64,000 bases of DNA from Deuterostichococcus epilithicus (lineage: Eukaryota > Chlorophyta > Trebouxiophyceae > Prasiolales > Stichococcaceae), in contig JAVTLE010000014.1 in NCBI GenBank assembly GCA_033439295.1, positions 3,348,001 through 3,412,000 of the forward strand. Direction: 5' to 3'. Numbering within the stretch: position 1 is the first letter of the stretch; the number at the start of each line of letters is the position of its first letter. The notes beneath the pieces are model-generated. The model worked only from the letters and a program-made list of their open reading frames with translations. It was not told the origin of the DNA and did not search any database. Below, piece after piece: positions 12,322 through 23,993 of the stretch. A program made the position numbers and the translations under genes.

Positions 12322-15300
12322 TCAATCCTCATCCTGCCCAGCATAATTCGGCCGGTGCCGCTTGGCGGCAGGCGGACCTGTCTGGCCGCGCAGCAGCTCG
12401 TGCACCTGACGCTGCTTGCTGTTGCCACGCGGCTTGCCAGGCTTTCTGGCCGTATCAAAGCCCATCGCCTGCGCTGCCGGCGGGGCAGGCGTTGCTGAGA
12501 CCTGCTGTGCTGCGCCACCGGGCTCCTCTGCAGCAGCGGCGGCGGTGGAGGTGGTGGCGGCGGCAGCAGCAGCGGCCCGTGCAGCCTTGGCTGCAGTGGC
12601 TTCGGCAGCCTTGGCGGCGGCTGTGTCTGCGGCTGCGATAGCGGCGGCGACGTCCGCGTCGGACGAGGGCTCAATGCCACGCGCTGCCAGCGCCGCCAGT
12701 ACCTGTTGCAGGGCAGGGCTACAGTGTCAGCATTGCTGCTACCACTGGATTAACTGATGTGGCATGCAACAACATTGCCAGGTCATCCAGTGGCATTTCG
12801 AGCCAACACCAGGCCAGCATCATGGTGATGAACAGTTGGGACAGCACAGAGCACATGTCACACCTCTGCGTCGGTGACCAGTGCGCCGTTGGTGAACACG
12901 TCCAGCCGCAGCCACAGCAGCATGGGGAAGGGTGGCAGGGAGGCGGCGGTTGTCGCTGCAGTTGCGGGCGCTGCTGGCCGGCTTACCACGAGCGCCGCAT
13001 CGCTGTCTGCGGCTGCCGGGTCGGCACCGCTGCTGTCGGGCTCTGGCGGGGTCTCACGCAGCGCTGCGAGGACCTCTGCCACCTGGCCTCCCATCAGGGA
13101 GCAGCCCATCAGCCTCGGGCCGCGGCCGTGCGCGCGGATGCCGAGGACGAAGCGGCGGCTGCCCATGATGAAGGCGCAGGCTGGCGCTGCACCTTCGCCT
13201 TTGACACGGGTGTGCGGCTTCTTCTGCTGGCCCGGCTTCTTCCTCTTGCCCGCCACTACGCCCTCCATGGGCAGGCCTAGGTCGGGGGCGACCCGCGTGC
13301 CTGCATGGAGTGGGCAATTTCAGTGCCACTCTGGACAATGCAAGTATCGCTAAGACCTGGCCCTGCCAGTGGGCGCCAATTGATACACGCAGTCATGTAC
13401 CCTGCTCTTTCAGAGGACATTCATCTAACCTTCTGTGCGGGACGTCAAGTGACATGAGATGTGACTGTTGTCAGTGTCAAGGATGCAGGCTGCACGGTGC
13501 GGGATGCGCCAACCTTTCGAAGACCTTGCTATCTTTTTGCCACAGGAAATCAGCTCCTGAAATTCTACAGCGGCTCTTGAGCGATGTCCAGTTGTGCCAA
13601 AGCAGAAGCACTCGTGATCATACATCACCTGCAAAGTGGATCAGCTTGGCGTTGGGACCGCCGACTGCCAGGGCGCGCCGGTAGCTGACGTCGCAGCCGT
13701 CGAGCGCCGGCTGCTGCTCCCAGTTGGGCGCCGGCAGCCGTGCCCTGGCGTCCGACGCAACCTGTAGGGTGTCTGCAAACCTGCAGAAGCACCGATGTTG
13801 TGTCCGCTCGCGGCAGTCATAAGTTCAGCTTTGCCCTGTGCAACGAGGGCAGCCTGAACACACTCATGCCTGCACAGCAATGGTGGCCACCCTGGCACGT
13901 GGCAATGCAGGTGTGAAGGGGTCCTACCATGGCAGCCTGCTCCAGCGGCAGCCCTTCCACCCAGATGTCCAGGGTGAAGGTGGTGCCGACGCCGGGCGGC
14001 GTGCCACTCACGATTACGTGCGGCGCCTGTAGCACTGCGTCATCGCTGCCGCGCTGCTCCGCCTGCACCGCCGCCGCCAGCGCATCCACCATCGGCCTCC
14101 ATCGTGTTCGGGCGAGCAGGCAGCTGGTTGGCGTGGCGCTGGCCGGAAAGTCGATGGTCTCCGCCGCGAGCTCGCCACCGACCGTCACCTGGTAGCTGTC
14201 CGCCACGAGGTGGTCGCCATTGATCAGCCCTATGGCGGTGCCAGGCGCACCTGCAACAGCATTGAGCAGGTGGATCGTGTAGCTCATCGAGTCAAACCGG
14301 CAGAACGGCAGGAACCTCTGCTCCGAGCATCCTGCGATAATTCGCACTGCAAGCAGAGCCCACAGTCGGTGGAATGTTAGATGCATGTGCAGATGAGTGA
14401 TGGCATTCTGAGGCATGGATCCGACCTCCCAGTCGCAGGCGGTCGAGGGTCACGGCGTCCTCCAGCAGTCTGCTGATGGTGTGCGGTTTGTCCGGTACCA
14501 CCCGCCACCGGGTCACCTCGCTGTCATCCAGAAACTTCTGCACCTGCAATTTGCACAGACATAGCAAGTTGTTGTCCTCGCACCCGTGTTGGAAGAACAG
14601 AGGCTGCAGTCGCTAAGTCTCAGCTGTATGCCCAGCTTTTGACATTCAGGAGCGCTGCGTGGCCAGCAGCTACCCACATTGCATTGCAAGCTCAGTCCCG
14701 CGGCCGCTTTCGAGCAACACTGCAAGAGAGATAGCCACAGCAGGGCAGTCTCACCTTCTTGCCGTCCACCGCCACCGGCTGGCCCGCAAGCATCAGGCCG
14801 AGCTCCAGCTTTTTGGGGCCTGCTGCACGAAGGGACAGGAAAGCTGCTCGACTGCCGCCTGCGAGGCCATCTCTGCTGACGCCACTGCCACCATCTGCAG
14901 CCACGCCGTCTGCACCACCCTGGCTGCCACCGGCGGCGTCATCGCTCTCGGGGCTGCTGCTACCACCGCCGCTGCTGTTGTGGTCGCCAGACGAGGCGGC
15001 TGCTGCTGTGCTGTGCTTGGGTGCCGTGTTCAGCTGCGCCACTACAGCTGACAGGGCATGGGTGAATTCTGCGCCGCGTATGACCATCATCCCGTCGAGG
15101 CTCCTATCGGAGACTTTGGCTGTGACGGCTGTTGCGCCCATGCGCACTTCCATCGACTGAGGCAGATCGTCGAGGCTGACCTCACTGCTCCGCATCACAT
15201 CCTCCAAAGCGCCTGCAGATTGCAGACATGACCATGACCATGAAGTATGACCCTGAGGGCTCAGTACTTCCGAGGAACTAGCCAACTCCAAACCTTACGA

Positions 15301-18300
15301 TTGGACTGAGAAGGAACCTTGTAGCGTGCAGCATCTGGAAACCACTGAGGGCACCATACCAGGCAGCAAGAACGCCAACAATCGTGCCTTTCACAGGGAT
15401 GCGGCTGGCACATGTGGACATGGTGGCGCGGATTGCGTCCAATGGCAGCAGCGCCCGATCGCCAGAGGCATGCCAGGTGTCCATTGCGGCGTGTACACGC
15501 TCGGCAATCTGTAGATGCACGAGTCGACAGTGACCTGCATGTCGTAATGCCTGGGAACGCACTGCGTCCATCAGCAAAATACATCCGCAGAGGTGCTGAG
15601 AGACCCACAGGGCAGACCTTTGAGGATCCGAAAGAGAGCACCTCGTTAGCGTCCAGCTGCACGCCCGGCACGCTCAGCTGAATTGCACGCTCGCTGTGGT
15701 GCTGCAGTAGCACAACCTCGAGCTCCTGGCCGGCCGCTGCCGAGGCTGCTGAGGCTGCAGCGCTGCTGGCTTGGCGCCGGACCTCTTCCAGGACGACTGG
15801 GCAGCCCGTCAGCCAGGCCATGTCGTAGGGAGCTGGCTTGAAGAAGCAGCAGGCGACAGCTTGGCTGCCCACATACAGGCTGACGCCACCGCGCAGCTGG
15901 AATGGCAGCTGCGCCAGGGAGACGCTTTGTCGCAGCAGCCAGCGCGCCGCCTCATCTGCAGGCAAAGCGTCACGATCAGACTGAGGTGAGCACATCAGCT
16001 ATGGGCGTGCTTGACCAGTTTGATCAGTGCAGCATGTCCAGATAGAACTGACAGTGGGGAACATGCCACGTCTGCGCCTGTGACGAACACTGGAAGGTCA
16101 GCAAGCAGCGCATCCAATATCGCCAGAGATTTTGCCTCCAAGACGCCATCAGGCAGCAGATAGGTCTCATTCACCAGTCAGGAGCAGGTGTTGGTTGCGG
16201 CCGATTGCATTGCCACGCACTACGAGCGGTCCGCGCACAGCGTCATTGCTGCAGAGTGCCAGCGCCTCCAGGTGCGCTGTGCTTGGCCGCCTTGTGGCAG
16301 GCTGTGGAGGGCGGTATGAAGCAGCCGCCTTCTTGGCCTGTTTGGAATATGGCATTCGAAGCCCTGAAGAGCCCATCTGCTTAGGCCTCCTTCCAGATTG
16401 TGCGTTGCCGTATCCAGAGGGATGTGGCAAGGGCACATTGCACAGCCATGCAAACATGTCATCAGTACGCTGCCAGTGCTCGGAGGCAGACACTGCACAC
16501 CTGCTGATCCTGCTGCTCTTCAGACAGGCTTGACGCCGGGAAGGCGATGCTGCACATGCCATGGTCAGCTGGTGCCAGGGTGAATCGGCCGCCGCTGCTG
16601 TCCAAGACAACCAGGAAATCCTGTGCATGGAAGAAGGCATAATGGCAGAAATGGAGACGATCGTCAGATGCAAAGGTTATGCCATGCTGTGCCTCCAAAT
16701 GCACTTCACACGTACACCCTCCGGATCAGCCTCGAAAGTCTGATGTGAGGCACTTCCTCATCTGCCCACCTGTACAGCCGCTTGTAGACCACAGATGAGC
16801 ACTCCTGGCCAGCTGGTGCGGACGATGATGGTGTTCACCTTGTGACCGCGGAACAGCAGCGGGTACTGCGGCGCGGGATCACCCGGCGCAGCCGGAGCAT
16901 GGAGCCCCAGCACCCCGGCGTCTTCCGCTGTAGGAGTTGCAGGCAAAGCTTGGTCGGACATGGGATAAATGCTCTCGATAGCAGCCGCCCTCACTCTGCA
17001 GGCGTGTGCTTCCATGGCAGGGAGTGAGTCTGCATATGCAGGTGTTAATTTCTTGATACCACCGCATACCTGGCATGCACAATGTACCGGCAGACATGAA
17101 GTCTGGGCCATCCTCAACGCTGACATCAAATGCCAGCGAGCTGCCCTCGTCGATCCTGTACAGCGGCTGCGGCGACGCCAGCTGTGCCAACCTGTCTGCC
17201 TGCACAAGGGCAGCGAGGAAGATGAGCTAGGGCCCTAGGCAGGCATGACTCCTTCAGTGGCCCTAGGCAGGCATGACTCCTTTGTTTCTTGCACTTTTGC
17301 ACGATGAAGCACCTGTTGTGCAGACAACGGTGGCTCTGCGAGGATGTAGAAGCTCAGCACGCCCTCCGCATACTGCAGCTCCACTTTTGCGTCAGGCGGC
17401 GCCACCAGCTGCACAGCGCGCAAGAGGCAGCCCACCCTCTTCCCACACACCTGCAGACATGAGACGAAGCACGATTGCGGGGGAAGGCCGTCAAGGACTG
17501 TTGTGCAATACATCACGACCCTACTGCCACTCAAATGCTTTGATGCTGTACCTTCGCACATGCCACAGCACAAGACTGAACACAGACTAGAGCTACAATA
17601 TCGCACTGCATAGTAGAGGAGCATTTCCAAAGTTGCAGCAAAAGGCGCACGCGGTTGGGAACTATCCATGCGGCACCAAAATTGCAGTCGTCCACCTCCA
17701 CCTCCACCTTGGCAGGCAGCTGTGGCACCAGACCCCCTGCAGCAAGATGCTTCTGAGTCGGCTGCAAGCTTCGGCAATCTAGCTGCTACTGAGGGTGCTG
17801 ACCCTCACGACTGGTTGACAGCCAAGCTATGGACTCGCAGAAGAGTAAGAAACTGAGGCAGCATATCAAGGATCGGCCACATGTTGAATCTGCCAGCTAG
17901 ACCAGGGGCGCGGCTGAACTTCAGACGGTTCTGACCTGGCAGCATCACAGAAGCCGATTGCAGGGCAATGTCCGATGCGCAATGCTGCAACAGCTGCTGC
18001 ATGCCAATGCTGTAGCGCCCGCCAGCACCACTTGTCCACCCCTGCAGTGCCTTGAGTGACGAGGCAATGGCGGCATTCACCTGCAGAAGTGGGAAATGCT
18101 ATCATGATCTAGATGCATTGCAGTCATTGCGCGGTGCGCAGGTGCAAAAAGGTCGACAGTGGTCTGCGCACAGTGCACTGGTCTGCTGGACATCTGCAAT
18201 CGAGCCAGCTTGCCATCACAGCTGCCGGCCAGGTGCAAGTCCCTGCCGACGACTGGGCTCACCTCCGAGAGGGTGGACTCATCTGCTGCAGGCAGCAGTC

Positions 18301-21300
18301 GAAGCTGCAGGTGGCCGGCAGGGGACCGCACCAGCGCAAAGATACCATCACCCGCAGGCGGACCAGACTGCCAGGCGATGAAGGTCTGATCCTGGCCTGT
18401 TGGGCTGGCGTGCACCACAAAGCGGATGATGCCATCTGAGCCGAAGTCCGCACAGAACTGAGCCGTGCTGCCTGCCAGTTCCCTGTTGAATCCAGGGTGC
18501 TCACACCTGTCAGACGTCTTGCACGCCTGACTGAAAAGGTGCTGTGAGTGCGCCTTTGCAGACCAAGTCTAGCTTGAGGTCTGCAGAGGTTGAAGCAGCA
18601 CTGCACAAGTCAGACTGTGTGCACCTGGTCGCGCTACTTCCAGCATCTGCCCCGGGCATCAGGTCAGGGCATGAGGCCGCGAATAGCTGCCATGACGGGC
18701 TCCGCAGGACGGGCCGCACACCGCCGTCCCCGCTCACCGCCAGCGAGGACACCGCCAGGAGCTCGGTGTCGATGCCCAGGAGCTCCACCAGCACTGCAGG
18801 CCAACTGTGCAGCTGCTGATGCACAGACTTCCACGCACGAATTCTGAGGTGACGAGAGGACATGCCTTGTCATGATGCAACGTTTGGTGCAGGTGTGCTG
18901 CTTGGCATGTCAAGCCGCAGGACCTTCGATCCCGGAGAGCAGACCTGCGCGCTCGTCAACACGACGCTGTTGTGTTGGTGCGCGGACACTGCAAGAGCTC
19001 AGCCACATCCCGGTGTCGTGCGTTGGGTTTACCTGGGACATCGTCCAGGATGGACACCGGCGGCGACGTGACGCGCGTGAAGTTGCCCCACAGCGGGTGC
19101 CAGGCTTTCGCATATGGTAGCAGAAGTCGGAGCTGCGGGCATGTGCCTTCGCCAGGACCGCCCGGGCCGATGGGCAGCGCCCGCCGCTCGCCTGTGCATG
19201 CGGACAGGGTGAGCCTCACACAAGAAGCGACGCAGCGTCAGCAGCACCATGTCTGAACGCCGGTGACCATCGGCAACACGACTCTGCGGCTGGCAACAGC
19301 CTGCGAAAGCGACCAACACCGCACCGCGGCCGATGGCGCTGATGAGGTCGCAGTCGGCGTCCGCAGCGATGATGGCCGGCACTGCGAAATGCAGCTGCAG
19401 CAGCTGCTCTGCGGTCCAACCGCCCATTTGGTCTGCGTTCTGCCACACAAGCCGGAAGCGGCGCGCACCCTGCGCATCCCGCGGCTCCTCCACCAGCACT
19501 GCAGCCAGGGCATGCGGCATGATGATATTATTTTCCTGGTAAGCGTCCCAGGCAGCAGGCTGCGGCTGTCAGCCCTGCTGGGGCGGAGCAAGGTGCCCAA
19601 TGCTGGCTGACGCAGTATGCTGATTGACGCGTTTGCCTCAAGCCGGCAGGCAGCCATCAGCGCAGCGAAATACGCGATCTGCACCTACCCGGGGCGTGCT
19701 GGATGACGCCCAGGCCGTAGCGCAGCGCTTCCATCACGAATTGCTCCGTGACCTCCTTGCACTGCGGCGCGCCCGGCCCCGCCAGCTTGCCCCAACTGCT
19801 CCGGGTTGCCGCCTTTACGGCTTGCAGGATGGCGCCCGCCACCTGTCACGTCATGCATGAAGCACTGCAGAATCAGGCGCTGCTCTGCCGGGACCGCGGT
19901 CATGCTGCAGCCTCGCAAGTCAGCCACACGCCCGCCACAGACTGCATGTATGATGCAGGGTGTCAGCAACGATCATTGACCCAGCACTGCAGCATTTTGT
20001 GACATCCCAGGCTGAGCCGGCTCACCTGCTGGGACATCAGCGGCTCGCCTGCGGCCACGCCATGCAGCTGGTGCATCTGCCTTGCTGCTTCCAGCATTTT
20101 TGGCACCGTCACCCCCAGTATCAGCCACTGCTGCAGCATGCCGAAATACAGCACACCATGCAGTCAGCACAGCGCACGAGGGTGTACAATGCCACGGCTA
20201 CAAATGCTATGCAGCCATGCAGAACCAACGCTGGCAGCAGCCGCTCACATGGAAGTCCGTGCGGCCACCGCAGCAAAAGATCTGCAGCACTGTGTCGGCG
20301 TGCAGGCCATGGAATGCGCCGCCGGGCGCCCACAGGCAGTCAGGCGACACCACACGGATGGCATCTCTGCAAGCACGAGTGAGGCTGATCTACACCCACG
20401 AGGTCACAAGGGCCCCGAGGCATGACCTCATGTAATGATTATCCTGCGCCCTGGCTTCATACTATCTGCCGCCACACACATGCTCCCTCATGCATGGGGA
20501 CACCTGCAGGCATGCTGCAGAGACTTGTCTCGCAAAGTCGATGATCTGCACACAACCCTGAGGCGAAAAGTCCTTGTCGGCACTCAATATGGCGTCGCGC
20601 TTGCCGCAGTCGTGGACCAGCTGCGGATCCGCCTCCGCAACCGCAGTGATGTAGGTGATGCCCTCGGCACTGTTGGTGCGGTCAAGGACAAGTGTGAGTG
20701 CGAAACCTCTGGAACCTGATCCACATGGCGGGCAGGGCTCCACAAGCTTGCACTGCTCAAGCCAGCGGCGGGATTGTGGCATGCAGAAAGCACTGAGCAA
20801 GGGGCCGCTCACTCCAGCCAGGGGATGATCGACAGCATGGCCTCCTCCCCCTGCGTGCGCTCCGCCTCGGCGGCATGCATGCCTTGCAGCAAGTCGCGTG
20901 TGTCGATCATGCGTCGGCGCACACACCTGTGCAGTGTGCACACAGTGGCGAGGCGCGGTACATCCATTGCACAAGGGTGCCAAGGCGCGCTGTCAGCACA
21001 TTGCCCACTGGTCTGTCGGGGTTATGCAGCCATAAACGACACAGCTTACTTGCAAAGCGCCTTGTAGGGCGGGCAATTCTGTGTCTCGAAGACCACCTGT
21101 GTGCCAACAGCACAGGGCATGAACAGCAAAGGGCATGATGTCTTCAGCTCTTGACGGATGCGAATAGGCAGGGCCAGCCCAACGAATGCGCGCGATGCAG
21201 CCTCGGTATCAAATGCCACAGATCGTAAGCTTTTGTCTCGCGCAGGTGCATCGGCGTTGCCCGTGCTGCGAGAGCCCGTCGCCGTATGCATCCAGCAAGC

Positions 21301-21554
21301 AACCCTTGGTCCCTTGCGAAAGCCGCCGAATGCATTGCGTCGCAGTTCACATTAAATATCTGGCGGGAGCTCACCTTCACCTGCTGGGCGCACTGCTGCA
21401 TCAGCCGCAGGGCGTTGCGCACCGCATTTAGGTTGCCGCTGCAGCTCATGAGGAGCCAGGGAAAGTCAACGTGAATGCAGGAGAAGATCTGAGCAATCAG
21501 CATCCATTTGGCGCTGCCGTTCAGCAACTTGCTCGCATCTGCACCCCACGACAT
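12322..21554 (-). CDS. Large multi-exon gene of unknown function with basic C-terminus
   Basis: I do not recognise this protein. The most likely start is ATG 21554 (MSWGADAS). Exons then chain in phase through NLNAVRNALRLMQQCAQQVK, VVFETQNCPPYKALC, RMIDTRDLLQGMHAAEAERT, LTLVLDRTNSAEGITYITAV, QWLILGVTVPKMLEAARQMH, AGAILQAVKAATRSSWGKLA, ARRFRLVWQNADQMGGW and PYAKAWHPLWGNFTRVTSPP down to about 18.9 kb. Further exons follow to 12.3 kb, with IIRFVVHASPTGQDQTFIAW, GRYSIGMQQLLQHCASDI and HVIVSGTPPGVGTTFTLDIW. The protein ends in a long alanine run, then GKPRGNSKQRQVHELLRG and AAKRHRPN, which looks like a bipartite nuclear signal; the stop is at 12324-12322. It would exceed 1,300 residues. I found no internal stop-plus-promoter break, but two genes cannot be excluded. 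A few middle segments faintly recall Mediator subunit 14; I do not assign it. Confidence 0.55.
17231..17282. repeat. Short direct repeat, 28-bp period
   Basis: Two almost identical 24-bp copies (GGCCCTAGGC then AGGCATGACTCCTT) occur at 17231-17254 and 17259-17282, separated by CAGT. They lie in an intron of the large unknown gene, close to an exon edge. Confidence 0.85.
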
Positions 21555-21925
21555 CTTGACCGACGGAGTTGCTATACAGAGAGGGCTGCTGCTACGAAAA
21601 ACCGAATCCAATCACACTCTTTTGGATACGTGCAGACTGACCCACCTCTTGTGCCTCTCCTCGATATCTTGACAGCGGTAAACCCTACAGCCTCGGCTTA
21701 GCCCAGTCAGCGCCACCTCAGCGTACTACTCACAGGGGGCCGAGCCTGATTGCGCAGCGGGCGGGGGAGCCGTAGGGTGTTGGACTTGAGCTCAGCAGCT
21801 GAGGTCAGCTGCAGGACTCTGTCAGTGGATTCGCCCCGCAATCATAGCAAGATCCGTCAATTGTGTCAGGAATGTCTTGAATCAGTAACGCGAAACTCGT
21901 TCGAGATTGGCTTCGGCGCTCCTCA
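21555..21925. other. Divergent intergenic/promoter region
   Basis: Region between the inferred start of the large unknown gene (-) and the TLC-domain gene (+). It may serve as a shared promoter. No supported exon or repeat. Confidence 0.45.
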
Positions 21926-23552
21926 ATGACCTCGCAGACTGTGCATGATCTGGCGTTGTACCTGGTCCTGTGGTCTGGACTATTCCTCGTATTCAGGAAA
22001 GTGCTGTTCAGGAAGTTCTCGCCTACATTCTCCAATGTAGCGGTGAGCTGGCTGCATGCCCTGGTCGCACTGCGGCTGGGTTCGTTGGCAGTCGACTGGA
22101 GGCATCCCCTCAGCCAGTATGGCACGACCACGAGCCCTGAGCAGGTGCCATTACACTTCACTAGCAGTCACAGGTATCAATACGGCTTATTTGTGCTGAA
22201 TCAAAGGCCCGAGATCTTATGGGATGCACCGGACTTGCCGCTGCATGCGCTCCAAGCATAATTCATAGTCGTCGTCGTGGTTGATGCGACATTAACGCAA
22301 CGCGTAAGCGTCATTTGACCTGAATGTTATGGTGTCAGCGACTGCAGCAAGCCCCTCACATTGACGATGATGCATACGCAGCTCAAGGTGCTGACCGTGA
22401 GTCTGGCGTACTTTACCTACGACAGCATCTGCTGCGAGCTGATCGAGCACGACCTGCCAAACTTCTTGTGAGCTTCTTTGATATCTCTTGCATCTCCAGC
22501 TCACGGCGAAGGGGCTCATGGCACCCAAGGGTGCATGAGTTGCGGGCGGCCATCTGTTTGCACTTGCTCTATTCATATTTGTAGGAGGACTCTCATCCTT
22601 GAAACGCCCTCCCGAATACTGCCGCAGGCATCACATTGCGACAATCGTGGGGTTGATAGTAGGCGTCTTCCAGCTCAAGAGCGGGCCGGAGCTCACCGTC
22701 TGCCTCGTGCTCATGGTGCAGAATCATCGTATGGCTGGTCTCTGCCCCGGCAGCTTCTCATGACAGTACTGACTCTTCAACACTTAGTACTTGCACTCTG
22801 AACCGGCGTCGATGTCGAGGTTGCTGTAATTGCAGGAGATGTCGAGCCCTTGTCTGCACAACCGCGCAATCTTCAAGGTCGGTCCGTCATTGTCGCACAA
22901 TTGCACAAACTTCAAGGCTGGTCCGTCATTGTCTCACTTTCCCTTGTGATGTCCCGGCAATGATGCGGGGCGGAGATTCACTGATCAGTACGGTCACACT
23001 CTCGAAACTCGCTGCAGGAGCTCGGGCAGAAGGACTCGGGCCTCGCCTTCCTCAATGACGTGCGTGGCCCATGCATGACGAATGTTGCCAAGCGTGGAAC
23101 CATCGTTGCAGGTCTCATGTGCGTGCTGCGCAGCAGACCACATGGTGTCCACTGCGTGTGACAGGCAGACCAGCGAAGGCATCGATCTGATTCGCTGTGT
23201 TGCGGTGCGCTCAGATGGCATTCGGGCTGACGTTCCTGTTCTGCCGCCTCGTCATCGGACCCTTCGTGACCTGGAAGTCCCTGGTGACATCCAGCACCAG
23301 CATGGTCGTGAAGGTGGGTGACGATCCCACGTCCGCAAGGCACTGCGGCTCAGAAATGCGAATTGGCGAAGTGAACAAGCAGGGAGGGACGTGATGATGT
23401 GCTTCAGAAATCACAGTTGTCTGGCGCTGCAGGTTGGCGCGCTGGCCATTCAGATCGTGTCGGTCTTCTGGGCATACCAGATCGTCAGCGTGGTGCGCCA
23501 CAAAGCCCAAAAACGGAGAGCTGCGGCAGTGGCAGACCAAAAGGCAGTATGA
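21926..23552 (+). CDS. TLC-domain (TRAM/LAG1/CLN8) multipass membrane protein, TMEM56/TLCD4-like
   Basis: Integral membrane protein of the TLC superfamily, whose members act in lipid metabolism or sensing in the ER and other membranes. Seven exons close in frame: 21926-22144, 22382-22467, 22628-22715, 22836-22877, 23018-23059, 23215-23313 and 23433-23552, giving 231 residues. The hydrophobic segments alternate as in the family: LYLVLWSGLFLVF, then LKVLTVSLAYFTYDS followed by ICCELIEHD. Next come HHIATIVGLIVGVFQ and the short EMSSPCLHNRAIFK loop, then FGLTFLFCRLVIGPFVTWKS and VGALAIQIVSVFWAYQIVSV. The tail is basic (RHKAQKRRAAA). The histidine pair and the E-S-P-loop are typical TLC landmarks. 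It lacks the Lag1 catalytic signature of ceramide synthases, so I would not call it one. Substrate unknown. The gene to its right is convergent. Confidence 0.88.
22864..22939. repeat. Tandem duplication across a splice donor
   Basis: Two similar copies of about 36 bp, at about 22864-22898 and 22903-22939, share CTTCAAGG and GGTCCGTCATTGTC. The first copy spans the exon 4/intron 4 boundary of the TLC gene (CAAG followed by GTCGGT). In the second copy the equivalent site reads CAAG followed by GCTGGT. Confidence 0.8.
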
Positions 23553-23993
23553 CGGAGGAAGAACATCGAATTTGGGCAGGGCTGAGAAGCCGGCGTCGAA
23601 GTAGATCTTAATAGTCGTTTCAGTCAGCCTCGGATATGCATGTACCAAGCATATGCATGGCTGCAGGGAGTCAGGCTGTTTGGAGTCCGGTCGATCAGGA
23701 AAACACTAGCACAGTCACGATTCGACCTCGCCCTCCCTAGATCCCAGCTAAATCCTAGCAGTTCACGTTCTGCGGCAGCCCTGCCATCATTCACCAGGGC
23801 CTTCGCACAGCATTTGCAGTATACAGGGCACGGACGGCAGCGCCACATCACGCGGCAGCGCCTGTCAGGGCGCCGGGCTCGCGAATGTCATCGAGATCGC
23901 AGCTCCTCGCCGAGCAGCTCCTCACGGGAGGCCCGCACACAAAAGAGCTCTCTGGCTCGTCTGGCCATTTGCGCCGCCATGGAGCCACGACAG
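23553..23993. other. Convergent intergenic region
   Basis: Space between the TLC gene stop (+) and the SDR gene stop (-). Contains both 3' ends; no supported exon. Confidence 0.5.

Noticed and set aside
12126-12680. Minus-strand 184-residue Pro/Gln/Leu-rich frame
   Set aside because: It is the wrong frame of the poly-Ala C-terminal exon. The adjacent frame continues in phase from the upstream exon and stops at 12322.
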